Source: Diospyros lotus (Eukaryota > Streptophyta > Magnoliopsida > Ericales > Ebenaceae). From it: DNA of 64,000 nt. This document shows, piece by piece, positions 1 through 12,780 of this stretch. Made by a program: the position numbers and the translations under genes. Under the pieces are notes generated by a model, which did not search any database, had not been told where the DNA came from, and saw only the letters and a program-made list of their open reading frames with translations. Numbering within the stretch: position 1 is the stretch's first letter; each line of letters begins with the position of its first letter. The stretch lies in assembly GCF_014633365.1 (NCBI RefSeq), contig NC_068343.1, forward strand, positions 23,715,307 through 23,779,306, given 5' to 3'.

Positions 1-2
1 CA

Positions 3-3000
3 GCATTGTCACGATACGCTCCAGAGTTGGTGTCCAGTGAAGCAAAGAAGGCCGCCAAATTTCAGAGAGGATTGCGTGCGGATATCCGACATGCTTTTGG
101 AGGAGCTCTAAGCGTGGATTATGCCACGGTGGTCCAACGAGCATATGCTATCGAGCGAGATCGCAACGAATGGAGAGCAACACAAGCAGCCAAGAAGGGC
201 ACAGGTACATCTCAGGGTTCGTCCAACAATAATAAGAAGAGGAAGTGGACAGTCGGACAAGGAAATAAAACAGAGAATAATCCACAATGTGGTCAGTGTG
301 GAAGGAAGCACGGAGGACCGTGCCTAGCTGGGAAGAACGTTTGTTTCAAGTGTGGACAAGAAGGGCATAGAAAGAAAGATTGCCCGAGGAATCAAGCAGC
401 ACTTCCCGCGCCAGAGGTCACTTGTTTCAGGTGCGGACAAAGAGGACACACAGCCAATCGGTGTACTCAACCACCCCAAAATAGAGGTCAGCAGGCTAAT
501 CAGAGGCCACCAGCAGCTAGAGGGCCAGGAGCGGCACCTATACCAGCACTACCAGTAGCTCAGCATCCACCGCCCGCAGATAGACAAGTGCAGGGTAGAG
601 TTTATGCCCTTACCACAGCTGAGGCAGAGCAGGGCGACGGGACTATCCAAGGTATTCTATCCCTATATGGTCATGATGTGCGTGCATTATTTGATACTGG
701 TTCTACACATTCTTTTATTGCACTGCGCACAGTATGTTATGTTCCCCACTCTCGGATTTCTTTGCCGTATCACTTGATTGTGTCTACGCCGGGAGATAAG
801 ATTATGATAGCTAGAGAAATGTTTGAAAATTGTGAGATCGAGGTCCATGATAAGAAGCTATCGGGAGATTTGGTAATTCTTGATGTTAAGGATTTTGATT
901 TGATCCTTGGCATGGATTGGCTATCACGACATTATGCAAGAGTCGATTGTCGGCGAAAGATTATTGATTTTGAACTACCTCAACAGCCAATTCTCATTTA
1001 TAGAGGAGTCAAGCCTATGTCTACGATTCCTATGATCTCGGTGATGAAAGTTGAAAAGCTAATGCGTGATGGATGCGAGGCCTATCTAGCCTTTGTAACC
1101 ACTGATGAAGGAAGCAAGAAGAATTTAACTAAGGTACCAGTAGTACGAGATTTCCAAGAAGTTTTCCCAGATGAGCTACCAGGATTACCTCCTCGGAGAG
1201 GATCGGAGTTTACTATTGAATTATTGCCTGGTACGCAGCCTATCTCTAAGGCTCCATATCGGATGGCACCTAATGAGCTAAAGGAGTTGAAGGCCCAATT
1301 AGAAGAATTAATAGAAAAGGGTTTTATCCGACCCAGTTCATCCCCGTGGGGTGCACCAGTATTGTTCGTGAGGAAGAAAGATGGATCTTTGAGATTATGT
1401 ATTGACTATCGTCAATTGAACCAGGTGACAGTGAAGAATAAATATCCCTTACCTCGAGTGGATGACTTGTTAGATCAATTGCGAGGAGCTAAGGTATTCT
1501 CGAAGATAGATTTGAGATCGGGATACCATCAGGTGCGAGTTAGAGATGATGATATTCAGAAGACTGCTTTCAGGACTCGCTATGGACACTACGAGTTTGT
1601 GGTAATGCCATTTGGGTTGACGAATGCTCCAGCTGTTTTCATGGATTTAATGAATCGAGTTCTACGTGAGTACCTAGATCGATTCATTATTGTCTTCATC
1701 GACGATATCCTAGTCTACTCATCTAATGTGGAGGAGCATACAGAGCATCTTACTCTGGTATTACAAAGACTTAAAGAAGAGCAACTGTATGCCAAGTTCA
1801 GCAAGTGTGAGTTCTGGCTCACTCAAATTGGATTTCTAGGTCATGTGGTGTCTAGAGATGGTATTTCAGTGGATCCAGACAAGACCAAAGCAGTTATGGA
1901 TTGGCCGAGACCTACGACAGTGACAGAGATACGTAGTTTTCTGGGTCTTGCAGGCTATTATAGACGATTCATCGAAGGGTTTGCTCGTTTATCCTCCCCC
2001 ATGACTAAGCTAACAAGAAAAGGAGAAAAGTTTGAATGGAATGACGCGTGTGCACGTGCCTTCCAAGAATTGAAGCGAAAGTTAACTACTGCACCAGTTT
2101 TAGCCATTCCAAGGAGTGGAGAGAAATATTCCATTTACAGCGATGCATCCCATTCAGGTTTGGGTTGCGTATTGATGCAAGAGGGTCGAGTTAATGCTTA
2201 TGCATCCAGACAATTGAAGAAACACGAAGTGAACTACCCTACTCATGATCTGGAGTTGGCAGCGGTAGTATTTGCTTTGAAGATATGGCGACACTATCTA
2301 TATGGTGAGAAAGTTGAAATTTATACAGATCATAAGAGCCTACATTATCTTTTATCCCAGAAGGAATTGAACATGAGACAGAGACGATGGGTCGAGTTAT
2401 TTAAAGACTTCGACTGTGAGATTCTATATCACCCAGGAAAGGCTAATGTAGTAGCCGATGCTTTGAGTCGGCGAGGAGCTTCTATAGCTACGATGATGGT
2501 TCAAGAATGGAGGTTATTAGAACAGTTGAGTGTCTTATCTATTTCAACCCCAGAAGATAAACCAGTTGTGAGTTGCGCTTATATGAGAGTACAACCCGAG
2601 CTATTTGAATTGCTCAAGACACAGCAATCGAAAGATGTGAAGTTAGCACAAATCTTAGCAGATATTGAGAAATTTTCTCCTTTGGGATATACTCTACGGA
2701 GTGATGGTATACTTTTATTTCAGGGACGTATTTGTATACCCGATGGTGGAAATCTTAAGCAAGAGATTTTGAATGAAGCACACAAGAGTCGTTACACTAT
2801 TCATCCGGGTGTTACGAAGATGTACCACGACCTTAAGCGACAGTATTGGTGGAGTGGTATGAAGAAAGATGTAGCCAGATATATTTCACAATGTTCAGTA
2901 TGCCAACAAGTTAAAGCGGAACATCAGAAACCCGCAGGTTTATTACTTCCATTACCCATTCCGGAGTGGAAATGGGATAATATTGCTATGGATTTTGTGA

Positions 3001-4028
3001 TGGGTTTACCCAGGACTACTAGAGGCTACGATGCTATATGGGTGATTGTTGATCGCTTAACTAAATCAGCCCATTTTCTTCCTATTAAGAAGACTTATCC
3101 ATTAAATAGATTTGCCAAAATTTACATTGAGGAGATCGTGAAGTTACACGGTGTTCCATCCAGCATTGTATCAGATCGAGATCCTCGTTTTACTTCTCAT
3201 TTTTGGGGAGCTTTGCATGAGGCATTGGGATCTCAGTTGAAGTTTAGCACGGCATTTCATCCGCAGACAGATGGCCAGTCAGAAAGGACTATTAGGACTC
3301 TCGAGGACATGTTGAGAGCTTGCGTTTTAGATTTCCAAGGTAGTTGGGATGAGCATTTACCTTTGGTGGAATTTGCCTACAACAATAGTTTCCATTCAAG
3401 TATTGGAATGTCACCATATGAGGCTTTGTATGGGCGACCATGTCGATCGCCGATATGTTGGGAAGAGATTGGAGATAGGGCTTTATTGGGCCCTGAAATT
3501 GTTGAACAGACGACAGAAAAGATCCGAGTGATCAAAGCAAGAATGAAGATAGCACAAGACAGACAGAAGAGCTATGCAGACAAGCGACGACGAGACCTCG
3601 AGTTTGAGGTAGGTGACCATGTTTGGTTGAGAGTCATGCCTATTAAAGGTGTGCGAAGATTTGGCGTAACAGGAAAGCTTAGTCCCCGTTACGTTGGTCC
3701 ATTTGAGATTTTGAGACGGATAGGGACTTTGGCATATGAGTTAGCTTTGCCACCGCAGTTGTCCCATGTCCACAATGTATTCCATGTTTCGATGTTGAGG
3801 AAATATGTGCCAGATCCTCAGCATGTGATCGATTTTCAGACTCTTGAAGTTAAAGAAGACGTATCTTATGAAGAGATGCCTACCAGTATTTTAGAGCGTA
3901 AAGAGAAGACCTTGAGGAATCGATCAATTCCTCTTGTGAAAGTTCAATGGCAGCGTCACTCGGTAGAAGAGGCGACGTGGGAGCTAGAAGAAGAGATGAG
4001 GCGTCTTTACCCCTCATTGTTCGAGTAA
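3..4028 (+). CDS. Ty3/gypsy chromovirus gag-pol polyprotein (Tekay/Del-like), 5' partial
   Basis: This frame is open from the left window edge to the stop, so the true gag start lies outside the window. Numbered from the leucine codon at base 6, the order is: end of Gag; two CCHC zinc knuckles (about 113-126 and 140-153); aspartic protease with DTGS (230-233); reverse transcriptase with FIDD (564-567); RNase H beginning around YSDAS (711); integrase zinc-binding H926/H933/C963/C966; integrase core D996, D1057, E1093 with the expected 35-residue spacing; and a C-terminal chromodomain-like tail (about 1290-1338, with VKVQW and EEATWE). The single gag-pol frame and chromodomain are typical of chromoviruses. 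The products would form cytoplasmic particles, reverse-transcribe the RNA and integrate it, with the chromodomain steering target choice. No stop or frameshift is visible. The codons lead to a polypurine tract and LTR just downstream. The clade call is from memory of the family; the domain calls are read directly. Confidence 0.93.
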   Translation, partial: ALSRYAPELVSSEAKKAAKFQRGLRADIRHAFGGALSVDYATVVQRAYAIERDRNEWRATQAAKKGTGTSQGSSNNNKKRKWTVGQGNKTENNPQCGQCGRKHGGPCLAGKNVCFKCGQEGHRKKDCPRNQAALPAPEVTCFRCGQRGHTANRCTQPPQNRGQQANQRPPAARGPGAAPIPALPVAQHPPPADRQVQGRVYALTTAEAEQGDGTIQGILSLYGHDVRALFDTGSTHSFIALRTVCYVPHSRISLPYHLIVSTPGDKIMIAREMFENCEIEVHDKKLSGDLVILDVKDFDLILGMDWLSRHYARVDCRRKIIDFELPQQPILIYRGVKPMSTIPMISVMKVEKLMRDGCEAYLAFVTTDEGSKKNLTKVPVVRDFQEVFPDELPGLPPRRGSEFTIELLPGTQPISKAPYRMAPNELKELKAQLEELIEKGFIRPSSSPWGAPVLFVRKKDGSLRLCIDYRQLNQVTVKNKYPLPRVDDLLDQLRGAKVFSKIDLRSGYHQVRVRDDDIQKTAFRTRYGHYEFVVMPFGLTNAPAVFMDLMNRVLREYLDRFIIVFIDDILVYSSNVEEHTEHLTLVLQRLKEEQLYAKFSKCEFWLTQIGFLGHVVSRDGISVDPDKTKAVMDWPRPTTVTEIRSFLGLAGYYRRFIEGFARLSSPMTKLTRKGEKFEWNDACARAFQELKRKLTTAPVLAIPRSGEKYSIYSDASHSGLGCVLMQEGRVNAYASRQLKKHEVNYPTHDLELAAVVFALKIWRHYLYGEKVEIYTDHKSLHYLLSQKELNMRQRRWVELFKDFDCEILYHPGKANVVADALSRRGASIATMMVQEWRLLEQLSVLSISTPEDKPVVSCAYMRVQPELFELLKTQQSKDVKLAQILADIEKFSPLGYTLRSDGILLFQGRICIPDGGNLKQEILNEAHKSRYTIHPGVTKMYHDLKRQYWWSGMKKDVARYISQCSVCQQVKAEHQKPAGLLLPLPIPEWKWDNIAMDFVMGLPRTTRGYDAIWVIVDRLTKSAHFLPIKKTYPLNRFAKIYIEEIVKLHGVPSSIVSDRDPRFTSHFWGALHEALGSQLKFSTAFHPQTDGQSERTIRTLEDMLRACVLDFQGSWDEHLPLVEFAYNNSFHSSIGMSPYEALYGRPCRSPICWEEIGDRALLGPEIVEQTTEKIRVIKARMKIAQDRQKSYADKRRRDLEFEVGDHVWLRVMPIKGVRRFGVTGKLSPRYVGPFEILRRIGTLAYELALPPQLSHVHNVFHVSMLRKYVPDPQHVIDFQTLEVKEDVSYEEMPTSILERKEKTLRNRSIPLVKVQWQRHSVEEATWELEEEMRRLYPSLFE

Positions 4029-4060
4029 CCAGTTACGAATTTGGAGGACCAAATTCTTTT

Positions 4061-4074
4061 AAGGAGGGGAGAAA
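4061..4074 (+). other. Polypurine tract of the chromovirus
   Basis: A purine run (AAGGAGGGGAGAAA) lies 32 bases after the gag-pol stop and one base before the LTR's TGTAAC start. This is the expected place for the plus-strand primer of a Ty3/gypsy element. Confidence 0.8.
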
Positions 4075-4405
4075 TTGTAACGACCCATTAGAGAGTTTAG
4101 ATTCTTATTTAGAAATTATTGAATTTCTTAATTAGTTTTGTTTGGAGAATTTTTGCCAATTAATTGTTAATGTGGCAATTTAGAGATTTAATTGAGAAAA
4201 TAGCATTTAATTATGTTTAATTATTGAGAAGATTAAATGCAAGGACGTGTTGGTCATTTAAGGATTTGATATTAGAGTTTAGTTGTTAAACAGAATTAGT
4301 GTGATTAAGGGATTAATTAACCCAGCCGTGAGAAGGATTCGGTTTGAAAGACTCCTAGTTATATTAGGAGAGAGAGATGACATTAGGGTTTCTCTTAAGC
4401 ATATG

Positions 4406-4416
4406 TATATATATAA
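4406..4416 (+). promoter_or_regulatory. Candidate TATA region of LTR-A
   Basis: A TATATATATAA run is followed about 25-40 bases later by a transition to GA-rich leader-like sequence (AACAACAGAGAGAAGAAGAAG). This fits the U3/R boundary of a plant LTR. The position of the transcription start is inferred. Confidence 0.4.
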
Positions 4417-4482
4417 TAGTCATTAGCCATGTTGTCTTCGCCGTGTGAAGAACAACAGAGAGAAGAAGAAGCTTCAACAGTG

Positions 4483-4790
4483 AATTAAAGGCTTTGCGTT
4501 GGAGGCTTCTGTTAGATCATTGGATCGATCAGAGAGTTTGAAAGGCAAGTTATTCTCCCTGTAAACTTTTCTTACGAGATCGTATATTAGCATTCGATCA
4601 TCAGTTCCAGCAGTTCTTCGTTTAAGTTTCAGATTTATGTTACAGTTAGTGTATATATATATATATATAGGCACGAGCAGTGAGTTCAAGTCTTGCATAG
4701 GAGGCTCTCGTGAGATCATTAAGTCGATCAAGAAGATCATAAGGCAAGTATCCTTCCCCTGTAATCCTTTCTTACAGGTCTTGATTGAGT
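4483..4790 (+). repeat. Diverged direct duplication inside LTR-A
   Basis: Two copies of a segment of roughly 110 bp, about 195 bp apart. Copy 1 (from about 4483) contains GGAGGCTTCTGTTAGATCAT and copy 2 (from about 4679) contains GGAGGCTCTCGTGAGATCAT. Both are followed by GGCAAGT and CCTGTAA phrases. It lies just downstream of the candidate promoter. Confidence 0.7.
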
Positions 4791-5092
4791 TGGATATCAG
4801 ATTTCCATAATTGAATCAGTTCCAGTGCATGTATATTCATATATGTGCGTTACAGTGAGTTATATCAGTTTAGTGCATGTTTATTTATGTATTTTCATGC
4901 GTACAGTGAGTTCCAGCCAGTTCATGTATATTCCTTGCAATGTTTATATGAGTTATGATCAGTAAATCATCCCTCAAGTTGTTAATATATCAATTGGGAT
5001 TGTTCTCCCAAGATTTCTTTTGGAATGGTGTAGTGAAGTTAAGTTTTGATTCAAGATACGATCTCTGTTATCGTAAGTTTTATAGTTGATAA

Positions 5093-5665
5093 GATTCCAG
5101 TCATTCGAATAAGTCTTGTATCATTCGAATGAATTTCAAAGCATTCGAATAAGTTTCAGTGTTATCGTAAGCTTTTCCCTTATAATATTCTAGTCATTCG
5201 AATGAATTCTTGGTCATTCGAATGAGTCATGTGTTATCGTATCATTCGTATGAATTTTTGAGGTTTTTTGACTGTCATTCGAATGAGCCTTGTTGTCATT
5301 CGAATGAGCCCTTGAAGATGTGAGTAAGTTGTTGCTTTGTATAGTCTGTCATTCGAATGAGTCTTCTTGTCATTCGAATGATCTTCAAATTGATTCGAAT
5401 AAGGTTACTGTTGCATTCGAATGAGTCGCATTTTGCCAGTTCAAAAGTTGAAATTTTCCAAAATTCATTCGAATGAATTTGAGAGTCATTCGAATGAGTC
5501 CCAGATCAGATCCGAATAGCCTTTGAAAATCATCAGTCATTCGAATGAGCCTTCTGTCATTCGAATGAGTCTCTGTCATTCGAATGAGTTTTCTGCCATT
5601 CGAATGAGCTTGCTGAAATCCATTTTTTTTTCATTCGAATGAGCTGTTTTTTCATTCAAATTGCT
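5093..5665. repeat. Cluster of CATTCGAATG palindromes in LTR-A
   Basis: At least fifteen copies of the 10-12 bp palindrome (T)CATTCGAATG(A), spaced mostly 15-50 bp apart, with one-base variants such as CATTCGAATA and GATTCGAATA. The spacers are unrelated AT-rich sequence, so this is neither a tandem satellite nor a CRISPR. Each copy puts one CpG in the middle of TTCGAA. Confidence 0.9.
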
Positions 5666-6727
5666 TCCTTAGACTTTCTCAATCATCCAAATAGTATCAA
5701 ATGGCATCCAAATAGCTTCCAATGAATTCTTGATTCAAGTATTAAATTTAATATAAATATTCAATTATTCAGATATTGAATTTTTATGCCAAGATATGAC
5801 AAAATCCAATATGCCATGCCTATACTCAGAAATTTCAGAATATTTGAATCTCAACATTTCTAGTAAAAATCATATACCATGTTTAGCAGTTCATTATGAC
5901 ATGGTCAACATTATTTTGTGAGATTATGTGCATACACATTGTATGAGCATTGAGCATGACTTATGTGGAGCACTACATATCGTGTGCTAGCATTAATATG
6001 AGCATTGCATTATGCGCGCCAGGCGGCTTGTCCGCGGGGATCCCACTAGTATCAGTATAATTATATCTCAGTTATGAGTTGCTCGCCTGATGTCGACCAG
6101 GGAGCTAGGGGCATATTGCCCAAAGTATGTGCTTACAGTTTTTATGTTTGCAGGACTCAGATCAGTCAGGTATGTGTTACAGTTATGTGGGCCTACGTGC
6201 CAAAGTTGCATACCTGCATTTAGTTTACAGTTTATGTGCATTACATCTTATAATGCCATCCAGTGATTATTATATCTCTCAGTACAAGTTCAGTAAGTAT
6301 TTTTATCAGTATCGATATTCTTCGATTCAGCTTCAGTTATTCTTTCTAGTTTATTACTTGCTGAGCTTTGTAGCTCACCTTGTACTCTTCACCATTCCAG
6401 GTCCTAGTGGGGGAGTACCAGACGTGGGGCCTAGCAGCAGTGTCCAGTAGTGTGTGTACGTGGAGCCGCTCAAGACCAAAGATGTCTGGGAGTTATTAGT
6501 TATTAGTTGTTAGTTAGTGTTTGATCAGTTTAGATTCATTTTAATTTCCAGTTTAGGGAATTTCCCTTAGATGCAATTATGATTTCAGTTTTTGTTGACT
6601 CAGAGTCTTATTACAGTTAATCGATATATATACAGTATTGGTATCAGAATTCAGTTATCAGTTAGTTTATTTTTATTATCCCCAGTAACACCTCTTCTCG
6701 GGCAGTTCTAGGAGAGGGGGTGTTACA

Positions 6728-8039
6728 GTCACCCTACAATTCCACAAGGAATGATGCTTTCAGGTTAAGGGATGACTTGTGTGTGCTTTTCCCCCACTTT
6801 TGTTGCATTTGGGTATGTTTCGAGGGGTTTTTCCTTGTTATCGGTCGATCATTTTTCCATAATCGATCGACAGTTGAGTGTAGAGAGTTTTTCCAGTTGA
6901 CTGTTTCCTTAATCATTCGACAATTTGGGTGTCAAAGCCACTGTCGGTCGACAGTTTCTTTCCCATCGGTCGACCATTTTTCGCATTTACAACCTACGCA
7001 TGCTCCGCTGTTTCGAGCATAACGTTTTGTAGAAATATCGGATTTGTGAACTGTTTGAAGCATTGTAAACTAGACTCAATAGGTTTCGATTTGGGATTGA
7101 ATTCAAGTCATTTGGATTATTTTTGAGTATTTTTTTATTGGTTCCAAAACAACTATAGATGTTTTTAAGGGGTGGTTATGCATTCATCGTCATGGCATTG
7201 GTGGGTATGAATTAGTTATACATGTCTTGTGTATGTGGTGCTAGTAGACCTAGTCATTGGGTGGGAGTGGATTATCCTTAAGGGTGTATGTACTCATGAG
7301 CATCACCCTAGGAGTGAGCTTTCTAGCCCTAGTGACCGTGTGGCTGGTGTTGTGATTGTGACCTTGGATGGGAGCTGAATGTCCTCATGGATTGTGGGGC
7401 ATGAGGCCTAGCCCTAGGAGTGAGCTTTCTATCCCCAAGTGTCAGTGGTGGTGGTTGGTGTTGGACGAGATGCCATAATACTACTTATGTTACTTACGCA
7501 CTCATGGGTTATTTGTTATGCATGGCTTTAGCATGATTCCTTAGCTTATGTTCTTGTCTTATTGAGTTGCTTGTGATGGGTTGTTGATATTTCTTTATTC
7601 TTAGATCAATCCTTCTTTACTCGTTGTTATACTTGCTGAGCTTTGTGGCTCATTCTTTTCCTGTGCATCATTCCAGGTAAGGGCAAAGATAGGGCAGAGG
7701 GCAAGTCTAACTGGGGCTAATTTTGTGTCTGTAGATGTGTATAGAGCTCACCAGAAGGGAGGTCCTGGGATGTTTTGTGGTGTACTGCTAGAATTAGCTA
7801 GATTCTCGAGCCAAGGATGTATATATGTTTTTGGTGGTTATGACTTAATGTATTTTATGTAGAAGATGTATCTTTGGTTCCGGTTGTATGTGCATGTTTA
7901 ACGGTTCGAATATGATATTTCATCTATTTTTTGTGGCATGTGATGGTGGTGTGGATTAAGTTGCTTTTATATCATTCTACTAATGACCCTCTCACGGATC
8001 CTCTATGCTAGCGTGGGCTCCGGGAGACGAGCCGTTACA
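6728..8039 (+). mobile_element. 3' portion of an LTR (LTR-B) interrupted by the chromovirus
   Basis: This segment is alignable by eye with the LTR at about 15700-16905. Both have GGGTGGGAG, GTGTATGTACT, CCCTAGGAGTGAGCTTT, ATCATTC(C/T)AGGTAAGGG and an end reading GGCTCCGGGAG(A/G). LTR-B ends CCGTTACA at 8039 with no primer-binding site after it, so it is a 3' LTR or a solo LTR. Its 5' part was displaced leftwards by insertion of the chromovirus and lies outside the window. Confidence 0.75.
6838..6985. repeat. GGTCGACC/GATCGATC-type palindrome cluster in LTR-B
   Basis: Several TCGA-centred motifs in 150 bp: TCGGTCGATC, AATCGATCGAC, CATTCGACAA, TCGGTCGACAG and TCGGTCGACC. The related LTR at 15770-15910 carries a similar cluster (GTCGATAGATGGC, GTCGACAGATGG) at a comparable distance from its 3' end. 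Confidence 0.7.
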
Positions 8040-9605
8040 ATGTTATTCGTTTAACTTGACTAAAAATGGATATTACTTGATTAACAAGTAAATCTTAGTC
8101 AATTAACTTTTTTAGTATAGAGAAGTAATACTTGACTGATACACTTAATACTCGGCACAAATAACTCTTAGTCAATTAATTCTTTTAGTATTGTGTTTTA
8201 CTCGACTAATTAATGTTCATTACTCAAGTAATGTTTGAATGGTAGTTAAAACTGAATTTCCCTAAGATAATTACTCGATTAACTTAAAGTTGTACTTGAG
8301 TAATATTTGAATATTAGTTTAAACTAAATTTCCCTAAGATAATTACTCGACTAATACAGAGTTGTACTCCAGTAATGTTTAAATGTTAGTTTAAATTGAT
8401 TTTCCTTAAGATAATTACTCAACTAATGCATAGTTATACTCGAGTTATGATTATGTCAATTGATTAACTAAGTATATTACCCAAAAAATAAATTTTCAAA
8501 TTTTATTTCAACAGTTGCTATTTTTATTATCTTTAAACATATGTTTTGGGATAAGCATCAAAATCACAAGTTCAACAAGTAAAATACAAAAACAATAAAA
8601 TTAAGAACAATAGTCAAGTAGTCAAACTGAGTGAATTTGTGCTTCACAAGATTTTAAAAGATTAAAGTGCACAACAAAGATGAATAAGAAAGAAGAAATT
8701 AAGCAAAGATAACACAGTATTTATAATGGTTCGACAACTTGACTACGTCCACTACCTTGACTCGTTGCCAAAGATTTTTAAATCCACTAACAAAGTTCTT
8801 TTTGAATAGGTAAACACTATCCTCTATACAATCACTTTTCAGTGATATTGTGTTGTTTACATAGGTTCAAGCACCTAACCTTTCTTGTGGCTTTTCACAA
8901 ACTCAAGCACTAACTTTTATAATGCTTTCTAAAGGGCTAACATAATAGCCCATGTACAATGTGAAAAACAGATTAGCTTAAGAGGGGTGAATTAAGTTAC
9001 CCAAGAAAAATATCTACTTAAATGTAAAGAAGATAATAATATAGAATAGATATTTTTAGAGTGGTTCGACCCCAACTGCCTACTCCACTACCTTAACACT
9101 TTGTTAAGGATTTTAAACAACTTACTATCAGTAGCTTTTATAGCCTACACTATAATCTTTACATAGCATTTAACAAGATGAAGTTGAAACCTTTACAATC
9201 TGTGCTTTTGAGGAGAAAGTACTTAACCTTTAACAAAGAGAATGATATTTTCAAAGTAAACACTTAGAAAGCTAATTGAAATATGCACACTATATAAAAA
9301 GAGGCTTCTCACTTGGTTTTAGAGAATAAGGTTGTATATCTTTTATGATCTAGTTCTCTGAAACAAAAGAATAAGAGTATAGCTTTTAAGCTTTATCAAG
9401 ATTTTAGTATGTATTTTTGGATCAGAAATCTCTTGTTGTTGTCTTGATGTTTCTCATATTTATTGTTTTTCCTTCTTTAATGCTTTTGACAATTTATCTA
9501 GTGGATAAAGGTCTTAACCTAAAAACCTACAAAAAAACATTCCCTTATCCTATAATGACTCGTTAATGGGTTCAAATGATATATTTTGGGGTGGAACATG
9601 TATTT
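8040..9605. repeat. LTR-derived non-coding sequence with ACTCGA motifs
   Basis: No coding region is recognised. The first 420 bp contain many ACTCGA(C/G)TAAT and TACTCGAGTAA motifs. Later come TGGTTCGACAACTTGACTAC (about 8728) and AGTGGTTCGACCCC (about 9060), each followed by CC(T)ACTCCAC- or GTCCACTACC-type text. The same phrase occurs at 13366 (GTGGTTCGGCACCCGC). A phrase AGAGGGGTGAATTAAG (about 8980) matches AGGGGGGTGAATTGGG near 12963. These look like partial copies of one LTR family. The boundaries and lineage are unresolved. Confidence 0.5.
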
Positions 9606-12600
9606 TGTAACGCCCCACTTTCCCGGGCGCGTTATGACTTGGGACAATCTTGGGAGGATAATTTTTTTTTTCCTTTCGAACTCATACTAAATCGCATCAT
9701 TCCTCGCATCATCCCAGAATTCCCATATATTTATTTTATCTCAAAAGAGAGAATTATCATACTCATCTATTGCGAAAGCTAGAATCGAACCTGACATCTT
9801 ACTTTAACATAAATCATAAATCAAATCTTTACATTACCGTTTCTCGAACTTAATCCTCAACATGACTTAAAACATAACATACGTTCTCGATTAACATCAA
9901 CCCTAACTAGGGTTCTACATCATCATTAACCATAAGGTTAAGCATCATCATTCATCAATCATAACTCACATCTTACATCATGGACTTCCAAAACGTTCAG
10001 ATTTCAATGTAGCAGAACTTAAACACATGGACTGCATCACATCATTCATTTCATCATGCACTTAGCTAAGTGCCATTTCCTTTCAAATCGATTCATTGTG
10101 CACTTGGAAAGTGCCGTTTCATGCCTCATTCGTCCTCATTTCTGCTACAATCTTCATCTGGAACGTTTGAATATTCCAGGGACAAAACTCAAATTAGATG
10201 ATGAATCATCTAAGTAAGCAGTACAAAATCATTTTCGTGCATGTATGCAATATGCAAAATGTCATCATTCATCATTTCCTTCCGTGAATTGACCGCACCT
10301 TATGCTACCCCCATTGCTACGGCTTTCTTTCCATGCCGAGGTCAATGGTGTAACGGTGCCGGTTCGCATTCCCATTTGCACCTTTATGCTACCCCTCATT
10401 GCTACGGCTTCATTTCCATGCCGAGGTCAATGGGTGTAGCGGTGCCATCGTAAACTCATATGCAATGCATGATTAATAACGTCATCGTGACTATCTGTAC
10501 ATTTCATCATTAAAACATGTAAATGCGATCTACATGACATAATCACATCAAAACATGACAACATGATAAAATCGTTCACATCAAATAATGTTTTGGGAAA
10601 ATCACTTTCAAATCAAGTATTTTTCATAAATCTAAATCCAGTTTGGTAAGTACTACTTACACATCAAGCATTTTTCGTAAACTAAAATCATTTGAGTAGT
10701 ATCACTTACCTCATACGCATCTCATAACATCTCGATTCTTGTGCCAGGCTTCTAACGTAATCAATTCGAATCCTCAACGTACCCTGGTCATCATATTCAT
10801 TTAATAACATCAATAATCTATTCCTCATAATTTTCCTCTATTTTTCCTATTTTCCTCAATAATTCCTTAAACATAATTTTCCTCAATAAATAATTCCTCA
10901 ATAATCCAAACTAAGCATTTCTCAAATTTTTCATCAAATATTTCTTTATACTAATTCATAAGATAATATTCCTAATTTATGGAACTTTCTAGGAAATTTT
11001 GCTTAGCATAACTTAGCCTCTCGAGCTGCCTCGGTATGCGTGCCCTAACCTCAAAATGTGTGATCGACCTCGATTGTCACGCAAGTCATCGATTCTCGCA
11101 CATCACCTCGATTCTCACGCACTACCTCATTTTTTGGCAACATCTTAATTGTTGTGCACCACCTCGATTTTTGCTCATCGCCTTGAAACCCGTGCCCAAA
11201 CTATTTTTCTCGTCATGATCTCCGGAATATTAATACATCACTATTTTCCATTTTTCTAGAATTTTCGGGAGCTTCCTCATATTTTTTTCCATTTTCTTCC
11301 TTTTCTTTCTTTTTCTTTTCTTTTCTTTTCTATTTTTCTTTTTCTCTTATTTCCGATCTACTATTCATCATCTTCTCCCTCCTCTGCTTCTTTAATGCAC
11401 AACCTCCTTTGCAACTCCTTTTCTTCTTTACTTTTTTCTTTCTTTTCTTTTCTTCTTTCTTTCTTCTTCTTCTTCTTCTTCTTCACCGTGCGAACTTGCG
11501 CACAGCCACCTCGCGACCATGCCCAGCCGCCCAGCTCCGCCTCGTCGGCCATCGCGGCCTCGCTCCAGCTCCACCGTGCGCCCCAACGACCAGCTTCCTC
11601 GCGCGATCGGCCTCCCCTGCGCAGCCTGCTGCTGCTGGCCGCACAAGGCAGCTTCTTGCGACTGCCATGGCCAACTTCGGCCGCTGGAAAATGGCCGTCG
11701 TCGCCCATGTCGGAAGCTTCCCGAGCCTCCATCGAGCCCTCCGCCATAGCCAGCCTCCCTTCTTCGCGGACAGCCATGAACCAGCGACTGCAAGCCCGAC
11801 CTGCGCGCTGCCATGGCCGCATCTGGCCCAGGCTCTCACGAGCCCTCCGTCATTCTCTCATCCGATTTCCCTCTCTCTCTCGGCTTCTCTCTTGATCTCA
11901 CACCCAGCCGAGCTTCCTCCCTGCTCTCATTGTCTCGGCCAGCTCCCAAGCTCTCTGCTTTCAGCCGCAGCTTCCATGCTTGCTGCCATGGCCGAAAATG
12001 GCCTCCCTCTCTCTCTCTCTATAACTCTTAATTCCATCACCTATTTATAGAGACCCCTGCCTTGGCCACCACTCATCCTCTCGACAACTCCCTCAATTCA
12101 ATAGCCCAAAGCTCCACGGTTGCAGTGCTTGCTCCCCATGCCTTCCAACATGCTGCAGAGACAACAATATGGTGCTTCCCCTTGCCCCTCACGCGAACGC
12201 ATATACATAAATGTATATTATATATTTTATATTAATATTACACTAATATAATTATAGAAAATATATATTTAATCCCCATAATTATTCTATATTACATTTT
12301 GAAAATCCTCTAATTGCGAAGATACCCTCTAAGGAGCAATTAAAATTGCATTATGATGCTTACGACCCATAATTAATAATTTCGAAATTACTCGACAAGG
12401 CTGATTTCGTCCTCGGGTTCCCACATGGCCCTTGATTCATCTCGCAACCACCAAAGGGTTGATCGTTATGAAAAATCGGAGCCCCTTTAGGGTTCCGTTG
12501 AATTCCCGAACTTCCCTTATGACAATTCGGTATTTTAGCCTCAATCACAACTGTATTTTAGCTGTATCAAAAACCGTCTCAATGTCGATTTCTTTTACTT

Positions 12601-12775
12601 TCATAAATCCTATCTCGGAACGTTCATCGAGACCATGCCATTTTCCATAGACATTTACATTCCGGGGCATTCCCTCCAATCGATCCGGCGATTTATTTTG
12701 CTATCAAGCCTATTTTTTCGTATTCAAACATCGCTTAAATGACGTGGCGACCTTACGCCGAAACGGGGTTTTACA
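9606..12775 (-). mobile_element. Solo LTR, 3.17 kb, with TATTT target duplication
   Basis: It starts TGTAACGCCCC and ends GGGGTTTTACA, and is flanked on both sides by TATTT (9601-9605 and 12776-12780). The matching 5 bp duplication without any internal region is the signature of a solo LTR left by LTR-LTR recombination. Minus orientation is inferred because landmark phrases (a CTGGAAC...ATTCCAGGG region near 10160) are the reverse complement of those in forward LTRs such as 41170. It includes a long pyrimidine tract and a GC-rich leader-like segment with long but low-complexity open frames on both strands. Confidence 0.88.
11280..11480 (+). repeat. Pyrimidine-rich low-complexity tract
   Basis: About 200 bp of TTTTC/TTC-rich sequence inside the solo LTR. 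It precedes GC-rich sequence at 11490-11980. On the minus strand, the LTR's inferred sense, it reads as a purine tract. Confidence 0.8.
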
Positions 12776-12780
12776 TATTT

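Larger units (their letters stand above)
4076..6727 (+). mobile_element. 3' LTR of the chromovirus (LTR-A)
   Basis: It begins TGTAACG directly after the polypurine tract and ends GGTGTTACA, giving perfect 6 bp inverted ends (TGTAAC/GTTACA). At 2652 bp it is long, as is usual for Tekay/Del-type elements. A TATA-like run near 4406 is followed by GA-rich leader sequence. The 3' third carries the phrase TTGCTGAGCTTTGTAGCTCA, which recurs in altered form in the other LTRs of this window. The next five bases (GTCAC, 6728-6732) should be the target duplication, but the other LTR lies outside the window. The flanking sequence is another LTR, so this element is nested. Confidence 0.88.

Noticed and set aside
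5093..5665. CRISPR array
   Set aside because: Motif is only 10-12 bp, palindromic, irregularly spaced and in plant LTR DNA.
11361..12050. Several overlapping open frames of 118-213 codons on both strands
   Set aside because: They lie in a pyrimidine tract and GC-rich leader of the solo LTR. Translations are poly-Phe/Leu/Ser or Arg/Lys/Glu runs with no family resemblance.
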